The position numbers and the translations under genes were made by a program. A DNA stretch of 64,000 nucleotides from CAG-1782 sp964418255 (GTDB lineage Bacteria; Bacillota; Clostridia; Christensenellales; DTU072), in the NCBI GenBank assembly GCA_964418255.1, contig CAYQKV010000002.1:62001-126000 (forward strand), read 5' to 3'. Below, one piece after another: positions 10,401 through 16,968 of this stretch. A model generated the notes under the pieces. That model was given only the letters and a program-made list of their open reading frames with translations, did not search any database and had not been told where the DNA came from. Each line of letters opens with the position of its first letter. Position 1 is the first letter of the stretch.

Positions 10401-10897
10401 ACGTGCTCGGAGATTCCGTGTTTGTAGGATGCAGCAACCTCGTTAAAGTAAAAATTCGCAGAGCGACCGCGCCTTCTATCAGCAGCACGACGTTCGGTAA
10501 TATTGCGGAAAACAATTACAGATTGCGCGTTTACGTCCAGGGCGACGAACATCAGGCGATAAAAGACGTCTACGTAGCTCAATGGCAGAACGCGTGGAAC
10601 GATTGCAAGGACTACATTTACGAACGCGGCGACTTGCCTACCGCTATTTTCAAGAACTTGGACGGAACGGAGGTGCAAAGAGTAGTAGCCGATATAATGG
10701 TTAATCCCACGATTGGAACAAACAGCAAATGGCAATATGAATCGTTGGCGCAGACGACCGCAAACGGCGGAGCCACAGGGTCCAGAAGCGGAAACGTAGC
10801 GGATTACAAAAACCAGAGGGTCAGATACGGAGATATAGAGTACGTATTGCTCATCATCGACTACGACGAAGTTACGTTGACGATGGCTAATGGCTAA
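1439..10897 (+). CDS. Giant BspA-type leucine-rich-repeat lipoprotein
   Basis: The ATG at 1439 is chosen over an upstream in-frame GTG (1385) because GGAGG lies 10 bases before it and the protein then starts with a clean lipoprotein signal: MKKTG, a hydrophobic core, and lipobox LTGC near residue 30. The mature protein (3,152 residues in total) has Listeria-Bacteroides (InlB B) type repeats near the N-terminus ('GQRFIGWVD', 'GYVLSAWKV'), in the middle ('GYSFAGWFLD') and later ('TFMYWVIV'). Between them lie dozens of BspA/LRR_5 repeats of the form 'xxIGxxAFxGCxxLxxVxIPxxVxx'. There is no LPXTG motif or C-terminal membrane segment, so anchoring is by lipid. Such proteins are surface adhesins or binding proteins in gut and oral bacteria; the ligand is unknown. 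The gene is monocistronic with its own promoter and terminator. Confidence 0.93.
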   Translation: MKKTGAGRYGALGVIALALIIVFSVMALTGCLFNKDDGVVTGISVKESSVKGYYVVGEFDITSVLIDVAYDNGDVNSINVTKSMLTTEAANSLKTAGEKNVTITYKGKTAVLSIYLVDDGSEIACVTFNGFSGQELGKKYTLAGGSVEAVAAPEVEGQRFIGWVDAQGNIVDLTKVSGSITVTAQYSVTTSEHLVRYLDYKGAELKRGTVTSGTRITSSDAPSVSLSRYPELESFGWSESFPFEVNSDITVKMVPTYKQCAVTFAYATESNPSAYTLMSEYALNVVYGTNVNTTASKVEKRLADLGYEIVTRPSQSTTITQTGLVNFIYIVKDASVQVKVYRDEGKTTEVPYDSPMKIGSQLVFPTSAATKTGYVLSAWKVTGTNGSVEVSVLDGSWTVTKDLGLSVEVTPVYSSLTVQVGFIFDFKDIKLPSDNSLSYRLTLSVNDEFAPGDAVSYRFIDNLLSNIAENKADYIRLLAGQSTSNPDVIRNVRDNGSMVRELAFNNVEISGITSVVCEETTLTPGSAKEITAAGMEFTVYVSAATDGIVWEKINDEKGNAIGYRVSGLDGSVYTGDNVFIPDYYLDLPVLEIGGNALRNRNVTRLSANLTKIGTSAFDSANIYGDVVLSKLVEIGNNAFADATFDGEKIELSILGKMGTGAFANLKADGTAVNLGKELKSVPTNAFNGASGITSIAIPSTVTRIGDYAFAGTGITSISSLEGVVGVGTYALSGVAVTEINLPKATSVGSYAFINNASLETLSIGTEAGTPETGADTAFYINALDGCVNLRKVTFGAKVSAIEPDENVFKTLVNLSSIEVAAENANLYTDDDVLYMISGGKYRLIYYPNDKTGSYKANIADGASLIVDANAFAYASIAVLDFTGISEIAFENTVNTVYAVVAAAGVKDSAEATFTGAVVVSEASEAAFGYDENSGIIYKLNTTGEGENATTTAEVVSGYRRAKEITVPASLGGHTVTKVANGAFAGFENLEKLTVLATLEGWNATILDGDAKLKEFSVNGWSRSYEPAVEHFAGNGWFDSHNVIKAGGALVGYNDNAYVAGRRLTVVTAEEAAEYFTSGIPAGFFEESHITEITLPASVKVVNENAFKGSQLTVFGAAELTFVGANAFEGCTNLTEIALNFTGATAAMYDGAFKDCTALTKASVYGTVNANRVSGVTYYFLPAYTFQGCASLEEVTLEKINQFGKSNGESKAFYGCEKLEEFDFTSIIGEEIPLGAFYGSGIRYAILTSSTLTTIGQEAFMSSSLKYVQFGSTVTSVGAYAFDDCAGLTVELSYDNGGLTDANASVGERAFTEDVEFFITQALITDGTYLASKHCETKYPNISFALTTETNGMGINFSMMDITFKVFLRETDVVAPGFEGYSFAGWFLDADETNPIEFPTVITESGTIYAKYYDEKQGSVSASADVKYVYYLGATPSVSLDSGESAVWYYTINGGAQVRIESMPLIAEANRGDEIRLILNVTNENGIVYAEEYEQLGEFGYALVNYSGSNPSRISIPDVYDDGENGSAPVIVLYAGAFRDCVPEEGFVPSYVKAIMMGHGDKNIALDSFEKDTTFGSALKYVTIPAATEYIQDGAFAGSNIEELIFEEGSMLRYATQEAFLGSKWWSAQIANAANNGGFITAGRLAVKFVGTADVLLLPVGDGQTVVSGKFGFVEGTEEIAVTVKVFKEDGTEATETVNVRATKEEAGDVYRYTVNAATIGTEFEFALNTTDSENWTYVQGRHLFILNSAPSDAIAISVASVHDSEVTVPNGTLKLADGIFKDNAEIRTLVINKELEEIGAEALANSGLSSIRYGATNSEQYVSSISVIGKDAFKNTAWYMTERVILGTTFLKYNNISGAQSLTITESITKIADEAFRGAMFTSVNISSSTLKEIGAFAFKGSNIGSITLPRSVETLGRGVFADCKALVNADFALSAVKELPAETFKGASALASLVLPNSVAELGVNALSGCSSLAAITAKGITKLDVSGEKFECGLTDTAWYSAAAATEQEQDSALTLGNVLVRYIVGTESRKVYEETHEYTVEIPANVTMIAYKAFSDVGARYISEIVIPDSVKEIGDDAFIGCKSLETVQFGLGLEVIGARAFKELYTLKNAVLPEGLVKIGDSAFYGTSLTSEICDDDGVRVLDDGYTIPSTVTEIGAFAFYGVKTLTVINLGSKITKIGEGAFNTLGNGTASNFYKINWELDVNTPVNDGTNQGSNVSPAEQLASYIADNGIGGERIFVTEAGRKIRFYAAENAVSYVQDPTRFGYSTTWDGYGWEFFNTGSLPEVKPLSSGYTLAPFNSEYIKEGDIPEPPHSTDISGAGKTYTFMYWVIVNGNERTPISYPYVVTSDIEIDAVFYTNEMDEGEADDNGVTFTVFMGDTLASIEGFTGAGDTLYIPNKIGGKPVTAVSVSRNNKIKSLILTNAANFNGMTTNIFSEFTALERIELRYAGYSSGTVDYKVVPVTLTATSGENSYEATFYAVYSNDVASGDYGTKLIAVIGNVEAATEKARSAGYDGAALLDFVFEVPEGVTEIYEEAMVNCGFETVSLPSTLTAIGDNAFGNRLARLRVARNINLVDVMQNAINSEAPIMNREAGSQVTATNYIEINGLRYRNGTYGYFYAIANVLTGYQSGVLNYTQFVLPGTVNGIDITVLASEINKGRDIEAEVITLPTNLRRINSDAFVGINFGNVLNVDEYARLTEVASGAFSNTDFYNNNRTINGLYVGKVLVRWESASDGNCTIRTDTVAIASDAFRGSTMRSIVIPENVVSIGTNAFYGCTSLETVTIPNSVTTIGNGAFRACIGLKTVNIDTVNSTLASIGDHAFSKSTSLTTLRLPYSLKSIGANAFSSCTSLEIISFDAYNTETQTYYDDPAYSSKLTELGDNAFVEAVKLTSIKIPQGISEIKEHTFENCVKMTTVEFHMDSRLSVIGNYAFSGCVSLGSVIDVANPDLFTVNMPDSLISVGYAAFSGCSGMWGITFGHNLDVLGDSVFVGCSNLVKVKIRRATAPSISSTTFGNIAENNYRLRVYVQGDEHQAIKDVYVAQWQNAWNDCKDYIYERGDLPTAIFKNLDGTEVQRVVADIMVNPTIGTNSKWQYESLAQTTANGGATGSRSGNVADYKNQRVRYGDIEYVLLIIDYDEVTLTMANG

Positions 10898-10914
10898 CGG
10901 GTAAAATCACAGAT

Positions 10915-10945
10915 AAAAAGCCGTTCCGAAAAGGAACGGCTTTTT
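10915..10945 (+). terminator. Rho-independent terminator
   Basis: AAAAGCCGTTCC-GAAA-GGAACGGCTTTTT hairpin, 18 bases after the stop codon of the giant lipoprotein gene. Confidence 0.93.
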
Positions 10946-10953
10946 CCGTAAAG

Positions 10954-11380
10954 GGCGCAGGATTATCGTGTGCTTTACGCGATAAAAAGAAAAGGGATAT
11001 AAGTTACTGAATAATTGTAACAACATAAAAGTAAGAGAAGCGGAATAATCTGATTTTTTGTCGCTTTTCCGAAGACTTCGCCTATCGTACGTCAGTACGA
11101 CGATGGCTTGTTTTCGAAAAAAATCCCGCGATACTTCTGCACCCGGTGAAAAATGGCGCAGGATTATCGTGTGCTTTACGCGACAAAAAGAAAAGGGATA
11201 TAAGTTACTGAATAATTGTAACAACATAAAAGTAAGAGAAGCGGAATAATCTGATTTTTTGTCGCTTTTCCGAAGACTTCGCCTATCGTACGTCAGTACG
11301 ACGACGGCTTGTTTTCGAAAAAAATCCCGCGATACTTCTGCACTCGGTGAAAAATGGCGCAGGATTATCGTGTGCTTTAC
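10954..11380. repeat. 201-bp tandem direct repeat (F2-related), 2.1 copies
   Basis: Units start at 10954, 11155 and 11356 (GGCGCAGGATTATCGTGTGC). The first two are complete and differ at only a few bases; the third stops after about 25 bases, just before the stop codon of the SDR gene. Each unit contains the palindrome TCGTAC-GTCA-GTACGA and a stem TTTTCCGAA ... TTCGAAAA around it. The order of motifs (AAGCGGA, CTTTTCCG, GTAC palindrome, CGAAAAAAATC, ACTTCTGCAC) parallels the F2 repeats at 30216, 36411 and 52413. ORFs inside (starting MSLFRRLRLSYVSTT) are repeat translations, not genes. Confidence 0.85.
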
Positions 11381-11387
11381 TAAAAAA

Positions 11388-12182
11388 TCAGTTTTCTTCT
11401 TCCATAAAGTACATTGTTTTTATAAGGAATTTTTTAAGGCGCGCGGGCATAAGCGACGAAGCGAGATGCGCGCATTTATTGGCAAAGCACGCGCTTTTAA
11501 CGGGAACGCAAGCGGGTTGCGTGCATATATCGAAGACGGCTTTCGCAACTTTTTCGGGAGAAGAGCCGTTTTGTTCGGTTTTTGCGAGTTTTTCGGTGGC
11601 GAGGGAGAGTTGTTTGGAGTAGCCGTCCACCGCGGAGGGCGGATATACTTTGCGTTTTTCGGTAAAACCAGTTTTCGTGCCGCCGGGCATAAGCGAATAT
11701 ACGCGTACGGGTTCGCCGTCGAGCTCGTAAGAAAGGGCTTCGATAAAGGCGTTAAGTGCGGCTTTCGAAGACGTATAGTAACTGTCGAAAGGAATAGGCA
11801 GAACGGCGGCAAGACTGCTCACCGCGCAAACCACGCCTTCGGAGCGGCGCAGGGCGGGAAGAAGGACTTGAAGACAGTGAACAAAGGCGAAGAAGTTGAC
11901 TTCGAAAAGATAGCGGTAGTCTCCTTCCTGGACGTATTCGAGGGGCGCGGACATCGAAAAGCCCGCGGAATAAACGAAACAGTCGAGGCGGTCGGAAGCA
12001 AGGGTAGAGAGCGCTTTGTCGAGGTCTTCGCGTACGGTTACGTCGCAGAGGATATTCTCCGCGCCGGGCAAAAGGCACTCCGTGCGGGAGACGTTCACGA
12101 CGCGGTAGCCTTCTTTAAGGAACAGGGACGCGGCGGCGTAGCCTATACCGCTCGACGCGCCGACGATAAGAACGGTTTTCAT
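11388..12182 (-). CDS. SDR-family NAD(P)-dependent oxidoreductase
   Basis: A 264-residue classical short-chain dehydrogenase. It has the Rossmann motif GASSGIG (residues 8-14), a catalytic Ser near 122-123 and the YTSSK (Tyr136, Lys140) catalytic pair; Asn96 in 'VNFF' completes the usual tetrad. The common NNAG structural motif is replaced by YSAG (71-74). The substrate cannot be told from sequence. The C-terminal extension 'LASSLMPARLKKFLIKTMYF' recalls SDRs that act on lipid or keto-acyl substrates, which is only a hint. The gene is transcribed away from the acidic-repeat gene and towards the 201-bp repeat, whose last fragment lies 8 bases past the stop. Confidence 0.9.
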   Translation of the reverse strand: MKTVLIVGASSGIGYAAASLFLKEGYRVVNVSRTECLLPGAENILCDVTVREDLDKALSTLASDRLDCFVYSAGFSMSAPLEYVQEGDYRYLFEVNFFAFVHCLQVLLPALRRSEGVVCAVSSLAAVLPIPFDSYYTSSKAALNAFIEALSYELDGEPVRVYSLMPGGTKTGFTEKRKVYPPSAVDGYSKQLSLATEKLAKTEQNGSSPEKVAKAVFDICTQPACVPVKSACFANKCAHLASSLMPARLKKFLIKTMYFMEEEN

Positions 12183-12263
12183 ATCTTCAAGTTTAACCGT
12201 AAAGGTACGCCGTTATACATAAAACGACGGTTTACGGCATAAAAATTATAAAAAAGGAATTTT

Positions 12264-13259
12264 ATGAGCTTGATAAAAAAAACTTTTGTGTTGACGGACA
12301 AAACGCCGAAAGGATACGTCACTTTGGTAAGAGTAGGCAACGAATCGGGCGCGAAAATCGTGGGAGAAACGTTTAAGCAGGGGATGAAAGCATACCTTAA
12401 AATAGGCAGACAGAGCCAGACGGTTATTTTGCTCGGGAAGCGGACGGAAGCGGAACTTAATATAGAATTGTCGTCGTCAGACGCCGTCTCCTGCCTTATT
12501 GTTTCCGACGGGGAGATAATCGCTTCGGGAGGAAAGGAATTGTCCGAACGGGAAAAATCCGTTATTGTCGGAAAAATAGCCGAAAAAACCGACGGCGAAA
12601 CGGCAACGGCAAAACCCGATGAAAATACGGCGGTCGCCGCGATAAACGCCGAAAACAGCGACGAAAACAGCGGAACGCAAGAAAACAACGAAAATGAAAA
12701 CGGCGCGGCGCAAGAACAAGCCGACGAAACGGAAAACGGCGAAACGGAAAAAGCCGAAACGGACGGGACGGAAAAAGCCGAAACGGACGGGACGGAAAAA
12801 GCCGAAGAGGGAAACGACCCGGAAGACGGAGCGGGAAGAGCGGAAACGGAAAACGACGGACAAAGCGCGGAAGAAAACGGGCAAGGCGAAGTGAAAAGCG
12901 CGGAAGAAGATATGCTCGGCAGGCTGAAAGAGGAGAAGAGCGGGTATTATCTCGGCATAAGCGATAAAATCGACGAGTTGTTCGTAGTTTATCCCAACGA
13001 AAGGTTGCTCGAAGAAGCGATACCCGATTCCGAGTGGGTAAAGGTAAACTATGACGGCGATGACTATTACGTAGTCGGAAAGCTCAAAGATGACGGCAAG
13101 GTGCGGTATCTCGGTTACGGAGTGCCGGGAAGAGAGGACGTAAAGCCTCCGAAAGCGGCGGACGGCATAGCGAGTTGGTTTCCTCTTGCGAATCTCGACG
13201 GTTACGACGGGTACTGGTTGTTTTTTCAGGACGCGGAAACGGGCAGGATAGACGGATAG
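12264..13259 (+). CDS. Conserved hypothetical with acidic repeat linker
   Basis: A 331-residue protein in three parts. Residues 1-90 form a beta-rich domain ('TPKGYVTLVRVGNESGAKI'). Residues about 100-215 are a low-complexity, Glu/Asn/Thr-rich acidic linker including the repeat 'EKAETDGT' in tandem (a 24-base DNA repeat near 12746-12805). Residues about 215-331 form a second domain with 'DELFVVYPNERLLEEAIPDS', 'YYVVG', 'YLGYGVPG' and 'GYDGYWLFFQDAETG'. The two end domains resemble a protein found in many Clostridia without known function. There is no signal peptide. SD AAGGAATTTT lies just before the ATG. The stop abuts the stop of the convergent PlsC-like gene with no spacer. Confidence 0.8.
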   Translation: MSLIKKTFVLTDKTPKGYVTLVRVGNESGAKIVGETFKQGMKAYLKIGRQSQTVILLGKRTEAELNIELSSSDAVSCLIVSDGEIIASGGKELSEREKSVIVGKIAEKTDGETATAKPDENTAVAAINAENSDENSGTQENNENENGAAQEQADETENGETEKAETDGTEKAETDGTEKAEEGNDPEDGAGRAETENDGQSAEENGQGEVKSAEEDMLGRLKEEKSGYYLGISDKIDELFVVYPNERLLEEAIPDSEWVKVNYDGDDYYVVGKLKDDGKVRYLGYGVPGREDVKPPKAADGIASWFPLANLDGYDGYWLFFQDAETGRIDG

Positions 13260-13964
13260 TTATTTTTGCACCGGGAGTACGATTTTATGCGGAGGCAGGG
13301 ACTCGGCGAGGGCGTAGATTTTGTCTTCGAGGTATTTACAGATAGTTTCCTTTTGCTTAATCATAGGTAAATCGGGATTGTAGGTTATCGGCTCGCCGAC
13401 GACTACTTTTGATAGAGACGGACAACTGTAAGCGGGATAAAACCGCAAGAGTTTGCCCGTTTTTTCATAATAAGTTTTCGCGGCGTAGACGAAACCGCGG
13501 TTGAGTTCGTATAGATACGGATTAACGAGCGTGGGCGACGGGTCGTCGAGCTTTTCGGGGAAAATAACTTGCGTAACAGAGGAAATTTTCGTTTCTGCGG
13601 AGAGGAGGAGGGTTTCGGTGATTTTTTTACTTCCGCGCCATACGGGGATAGGGTTCGCGCGCTTAAAGAACCAGACGATTACGGGACTGAAAATCATTGC
13701 GGGGAGATAGAGAAGAAAGCCGAATTTTCGCCGTTTCAATACGTTTTTTCGAAGATGAGCGACTGCGCTGCGCCTGTCGAGAAAGGCGTAGTGCGACCAG
13801 GTGCGCAAGGGTTTCGGGTAATGAATAAGGAACATCGCGGGCGCGGATATGCCCGTGTGGTTCGTTACGATAAACGGCGCGTCTTCCACGTCGGCGCGCA
13901 TTTCGAACGTCACTTTTTTTGTGACTTTTTTCGCCGCAGATAAAAGAAATTTATAAAAGTCCAT
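13260..13964 (-). CDS. PlsC-like lysophospholipid acyltransferase family protein
   Basis: The family is recognised from 'IVTNHTGISAPAMFLIHYP' (acyltransferase block I region), 'NPIPVWRG' (block II) and 'QVIFPE' (block III). Members transfer acyl chains to lysophosphatidate or related lipids at the membrane inner face. The second half of the HX4D catalytic motif is not evident (NHTGISAP instead), so activity is uncertain. I start at the ATG at 13964 (234 residues, MDFYKFLL), which places block I near residue 35 as usual; an in-frame TTG at 14066 would add 34 residues. No good SD precedes the ATG; a CATACT box lies 6 bases upstream without a clear -35. Confidence 0.7.
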   Translation of the reverse strand: MDFYKFLLSAAKKVTKKVTFEMRADVEDAPFIVTNHTGISAPAMFLIHYPKPLRTWSHYAFLDRRSAVAHLRKNVLKRRKFGFLLYLPAMIFSPVIVWFFKRANPIPVWRGSKKITETLLLSAETKISSVTQVIFPEKLDDPSPTLVNPYLYELNRGFVYAAKTYYEKTGKLLRFYPAYSCPSLSKVVVGEPITYNPDLPMIKQKETICKYLEDKIYALAESLPPHKIVLPVQK

Positions 13965-14056
13965 AATCGAAGTATGCGTTTTTTTGCAAAAATAATAATT
14001 TTCGGTATAAATATCGGATAAGGCGGGAGCTATAAGATAGAAGTAAAAATATTTTA

Positions 14057-14086
14057 TTGACAACAAAAAGGATAACGTCTTATAAT
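14057..14086 (+). promoter_or_regulatory. Promoter of the UPF0126 gene
   Basis: TTGACA (14057-14062), 18-base spacer, TATAAT (14081-14086). It points to the gene at 14160, which has the SD AAAGGGGTGG. Confidence 0.8.
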
Positions 14087-14159
14087 AAGACCGAAAAGCA
14101 AAGAAAGGTTAAAATCGGGCGTTGGCGTCGAAAGCCGTTCTTTGCAAAGGGGTGGATAA

Positions 14160-14819
14160 ATGTCGGAAACGGCGGTTTACGTTCTTGAAATGGTCGGTAC
14201 GGTGGCGTTCGCGGTAACGGGAGCGATTGCGGCGACCGAACGAAAACTCGACGCGTTCGGGGTAGTGTTTTTAGGGGTGGTCACCGCGCTCGGCGGCGGT
14301 GTGGTCAGGGATTTGATAATCGGTTCTACCCCGCCCGCTATGTTCGAAGACTATTCTTACGTCCTTGCCGCAAGCGTTGCTTCGGTGTGCGTGTTTGCTC
14401 TCATCGCCGTTTTCAAGGCGCGTTATACCAGCCACAGAAAGGTTATAGTCGGCGTTTTCGACGCGTTCGATTCTTTGGGGCTGGGGATATTTGCTTCGAT
14501 AGGGGTTATTACCGCGATAAACGGCGGGTACGGAGAAAACGCGTTTTTGTGTATTTTTATCGGGCTTACCACGGCGTGCGGCGGGGGTATTCTGAGAGAC
14601 GTTATGAGCCGCTCTATTCCTATGGTTTTCCGAAAGAGAATTTACGCGGTAGCCGCGCTGATAGGGAGTTTTGTCTGCTATCTGATGATAGAGGGCGGAA
14701 CGGGAACCCCGTGGGCGTTCGGCGTAAGCGTCGCGGTGGTTTTCGTTATACGTATGCTTGCGACGGCGTTCAAACTTAACCTTCCCCACCTCGAATTCAA
14801 CGGGACAAGCGACGATTAA
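14160..14819 (+). CDS. UPF0126 / TRIC-type membrane channel protein
   Basis: A 219-residue, very hydrophobic protein made of two similar halves, each of about three membrane helices with a glycine-rich break: GGGVVRD (about residues 45-51) and GGGILRD (about 141-147). This is the hallmark of the UPF0126 (YadS/YicG) family, related to prokaryotic TRIC channels; the natural substrate in Clostridia is not established. The length is normal for the family. SD AAAGGGGTGG precedes the ATG, with a consensus promoter about 75 bases upstream and a strong terminator after it, so it is a single-gene unit. Confidence 0.9.
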   Translation: MSETAVYVLEMVGTVAFAVTGAIAATERKLDAFGVVFLGVVTALGGGVVRDLIIGSTPPAMFEDYSYVLAASVASVCVFALIAVFKARYTSHRKVIVGVFDAFDSLGLGIFASIGVITAINGGYGENAFLCIFIGLTTACGGGILRDVMSRSIPMVFRKRIYAVAALIGSFVCYLMIEGGTGTPWAFGVSVAVVFVIRMLATAFKLNLPHLEFNGTSDD

Positions 14820-14843
14820 ATGAAAATTATGCGTTATAAAAAT

Positions 14844-14877
14844 ACGAACCGACGAAAAAAAGTCGGTTCGTTTTTTA
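14844..14877. terminator. Bidirectional terminator between UPF0126 gene and alr
   Basis: CGAACCGAC-GAAAAAAA-GTCGGTTCG followed by TTTTTT on the + strand. Its end overlaps the alr stop codon, so it may serve both convergent genes. Confidence 0.85.
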
Positions 14878-15948
14878 TCGGGAAGATATGTAGTAGCGTT
14901 TGACTCTTTGCGAAATGCGGCATAAAACTTCGTACCCGAAACCGAGATTTTCCGCGTTTATTTCGCTGTCTCCGCTTTTACCGATAAGAACGACTTCGTC
15001 GCCTTCTTTTATCGACGACCCCGTCGCGTCCACCATAAACATATCCATACAAATTCTGCCCGTTATCGGGAGAAACCGCCCGTTATAAAGGACTTTGCCC
15101 GCATTTGACAGGCTTCGTGGGTATCCGTCTCCGTAGCCTGCGGAAATTGTCGCGACGAGCATTTTTTCTTTTACGAGATAACTGCCAGAATAGCCTATCC
15201 TTTCGCTCGGCATAGCTATTCGAACCCGCGCTACGCGCGCTTTCCAGGAGAGAACGGGCAAAACGCCCTTTCTTCCGTAGCCGTAAAGCCCGTAGCCGAC
15301 CCTTACGGCGTTCCCGACGGAATCTAAGTGAGCCGCGGCGGTGTTGGCAATATGAACGAAATCAAATTTTACGCCGCGTTTTTCGAAAAATTCTACCGCG
15401 GAAAGGAATTTTTCCGTCTGAGTGCGAAAAGTAAAAGGATTTTCCTCTTCGGACGAAGCGTAATGGCTGAATATCCCGCGTATTTCGAGATTGGGTAGAG
15501 CTATAAGAGAGGAAAATTCTTCTTTGTCTTCGGGAGAAAATCCTATTCTTCCCATACCCGTGTCGACTTTAATATGAACGGGAATTGCCTTTCCCGCCTT
15601 CAAGCCTTCTTCGTCGACGATACGAGCGTAACGCTCGGAAAAAACGGCGAGAGTAAGGTCGCTTTTTATCGCTTTAATTATAGAGCCGCGCGGGACAAAA
15701 CCCAGTATGAGAATGGGAATATTTTTGCAAAAAGCGCGGATTCGGCAACCTTCTTCCACTGTTGCGACCCCTATACAGTCGATTTTATCGCTTAGATAGC
15801 GAGCAAGGCGGTCGCCGTGCCCGTAGCAGGAAGCCTTTAAGATAGCGATTATTTTTTTGCCGTTACATTCCTTGCGGAAAAATTCGACGTTATGAGTAAG
15901 CGCCCTTACGTCGATTTCGGCGTAAGTGCGGTCAGTCCGTCGCGGCAT
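14875..15948 (-). CDS. alr: Alanine racemase
   Basis: PLP-dependent interconversion of L- and D-alanine for peptidoglycan. The PLP lysine lies in 'AILKASCYGHG' (canonical AVVKANAYGHG). 'DTGMGRIGF', 'RVGYGLYGYG', 'SAGYGDGYPR' (the second catalytic Tyr region) and 'ITGRICMDMFMVD' follow in the family order, and the length is typical. I take the ATG at 15948, with GGTGA 5 bases upstream; a GTG three codons earlier is possible. The start overlaps the end of the preceding aminotransferase gene by 17 bases, so the two are translationally coupled. Confidence 0.95.
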   Translation of the reverse strand: MPRRTDRTYAEIDVRALTHNVEFFRKECNGKKIIAILKASCYGHGDRLARYLSDKIDCIGVATVEEGCRIRAFCKNIPILILGFVPRGSIIKAIKSDLTLAVFSERYARIVDEEGLKAGKAIPVHIKVDTGMGRIGFSPEDKEEFSSLIALPNLEIRGIFSHYASSEEENPFTFRTQTEKFLSAVEFFEKRGVKFDFVHIANTAAAHLDSVGNAVRVGYGLYGYGRKGVLPVLSWKARVARVRIAMPSERIGYSGSYLVKEKMLVATISAGYGDGYPRSLSNAGKVLYNGRFLPITGRICMDMFMVDATGSSIKEGDEVVLIGKSGDSEINAENLGFGYEVLCRISQRVKRYYISSR

Positions 15949-16771
15949 AGAATTCACCGTAAAGTTCGTTTTGCAAAGCGTTTACTATGCTTGTGCCGCC
16001 GCCTCCGACGTCCTTGCCGTCGATAGAGCGGCAGGGGGAGAGCAGCGTGCCTGCGCTGGTTACGAAAACTTCGTCGGCGCGCATAGCTTCTTCCAGCGTG
16101 AAATGCCTTTCTTCAACGGGGATACCGATTTTTTTGCACGCGGACAGCAGATGTTTGCGGGCGATGCCGCCGAGGACGCGTCGACCCGCGGGAGGGGAAA
16201 CGATTGCGCCGCCCGAAAGGATATGAGCGTTGCTGTGCGCGCATTCGTTCACCACGCCGTTATCGACGAAAAGGACTTCGTCGCAGCCGTTTTTTGCCGC
16301 CGCGTTCGCCGCGAGCACGTTGGGCATAAGGTTGAGCGTTTTTATAAAACACAAACCGTAGCGTTCGTCGGGGTAGGACATCAGATTGAGCCGTTTTTCC
16401 TTAGGCGTGATTTTTTTCGGGGTAATCGTTATCCACAGATTTGCGTCGCCGCCGCCGTGGACGTGGTTTCGAGGCGCGCATATACCGCGCGTAAACTGAA
16501 CGTAGACGAGGTTTTCGGGTTCGTCGCAACGGGTTACGAGAGAACGGAGCAGGCTGCAAAGTTTTTCGTGGGAAACGGGCGAGGTAATTCCTGCGCGTTC
16601 CGCGCTGAAAAACAGCCTGTCGATATGTTCGGTCAAAGTGAAAATTTTTTTATTGCGGGCGTAAGTCGCGTCGTAAACGCCGTCCCCGAAGAAACAAACT
16701 CTGTCGCACATAGGCACGGACATTTCGGTGAGTTCTCCGACCGCCCCGTTATAATAAGCAAGATTTTTCAT
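15932..16771 (-). CDS. dat: Class IV aminotransferase, probable D-amino-acid transaminase
   Basis: A 279-residue fold-type IV PLP enzyme. Likely PLP lysine Lys144 ('CFIKTLNLMPNVLA'), cofactor-pocket Glu in 'NGVVNECAHSN', and 'VQFTRGICAPRNH', which matches the substrate carboxylate trap (RxH) of D-alanine aminotransferase rather than the branched-chain enzymes. It would make D-glutamate from D-alanine and 2-oxoglutarate. The coupled alr gene downstream supports this role. 4-amino-4-deoxychorismate lyase is the main alternative in this fold but lacks the RxH motif. It is first in a two-gene operon; the SD is weak. Confidence 0.85.
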   Translation of the reverse strand: MKNLAYYNGAVGELTEMSVPMCDRVCFFGDGVYDATYARNKKIFTLTEHIDRLFFSAERAGITSPVSHEKLCSLLRSLVTRCDEPENLVYVQFTRGICAPRNHVHGGGDANLWITITPKKITPKEKRLNLMSYPDERYGLCFIKTLNLMPNVLAANAAAKNGCDEVLFVDNGVVNECAHSNAHILSGGAIVSPPAGRRVLGGIARKHLLSACKKIGIPVEERHFTLEEAMRADEVFVTSAGTLLSPCRSIDGKDVGGGGTSIVNALQNELYGEFYAATD

Positions 16772-16968
16772 AGTAAAAGTCTATGAGGGAATGGGAAAAT
16801 AAATAACGGGAAAACAGAAAAATAGTTTTTGCCGAACGTTTGTTTTTTGATAACTTGCGCGATAATCGGGAAAATGTTAAAATCGACATATATACGTTTT
16901 CGTGTCGTTCCGTTCTTCTTTTTATCGGATTATAATGAAGTTACAAAAACCGTTAAAGGAGGTTGGAT

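Noticed and set aside
8297..10735. 812-codon open frame antisense to the giant lipoprotein gene (and shorter ones at 3803-4996 and 6652-7767)
   Set aside because: No protein-like composition: Arg/Val/Tyr/Phe-rich shadow frames caused by biased codon use in the repeats. The sense frame has signal peptide, SD and known repeats.
11058..11249. ORFs starting MSLFRRLRLSYVSTT in the 201-bp tandem repeat
   Set aside because: They lie wholly within the palindromic repeat and recur only because the repeat is duplicated. No SD or coding signature.
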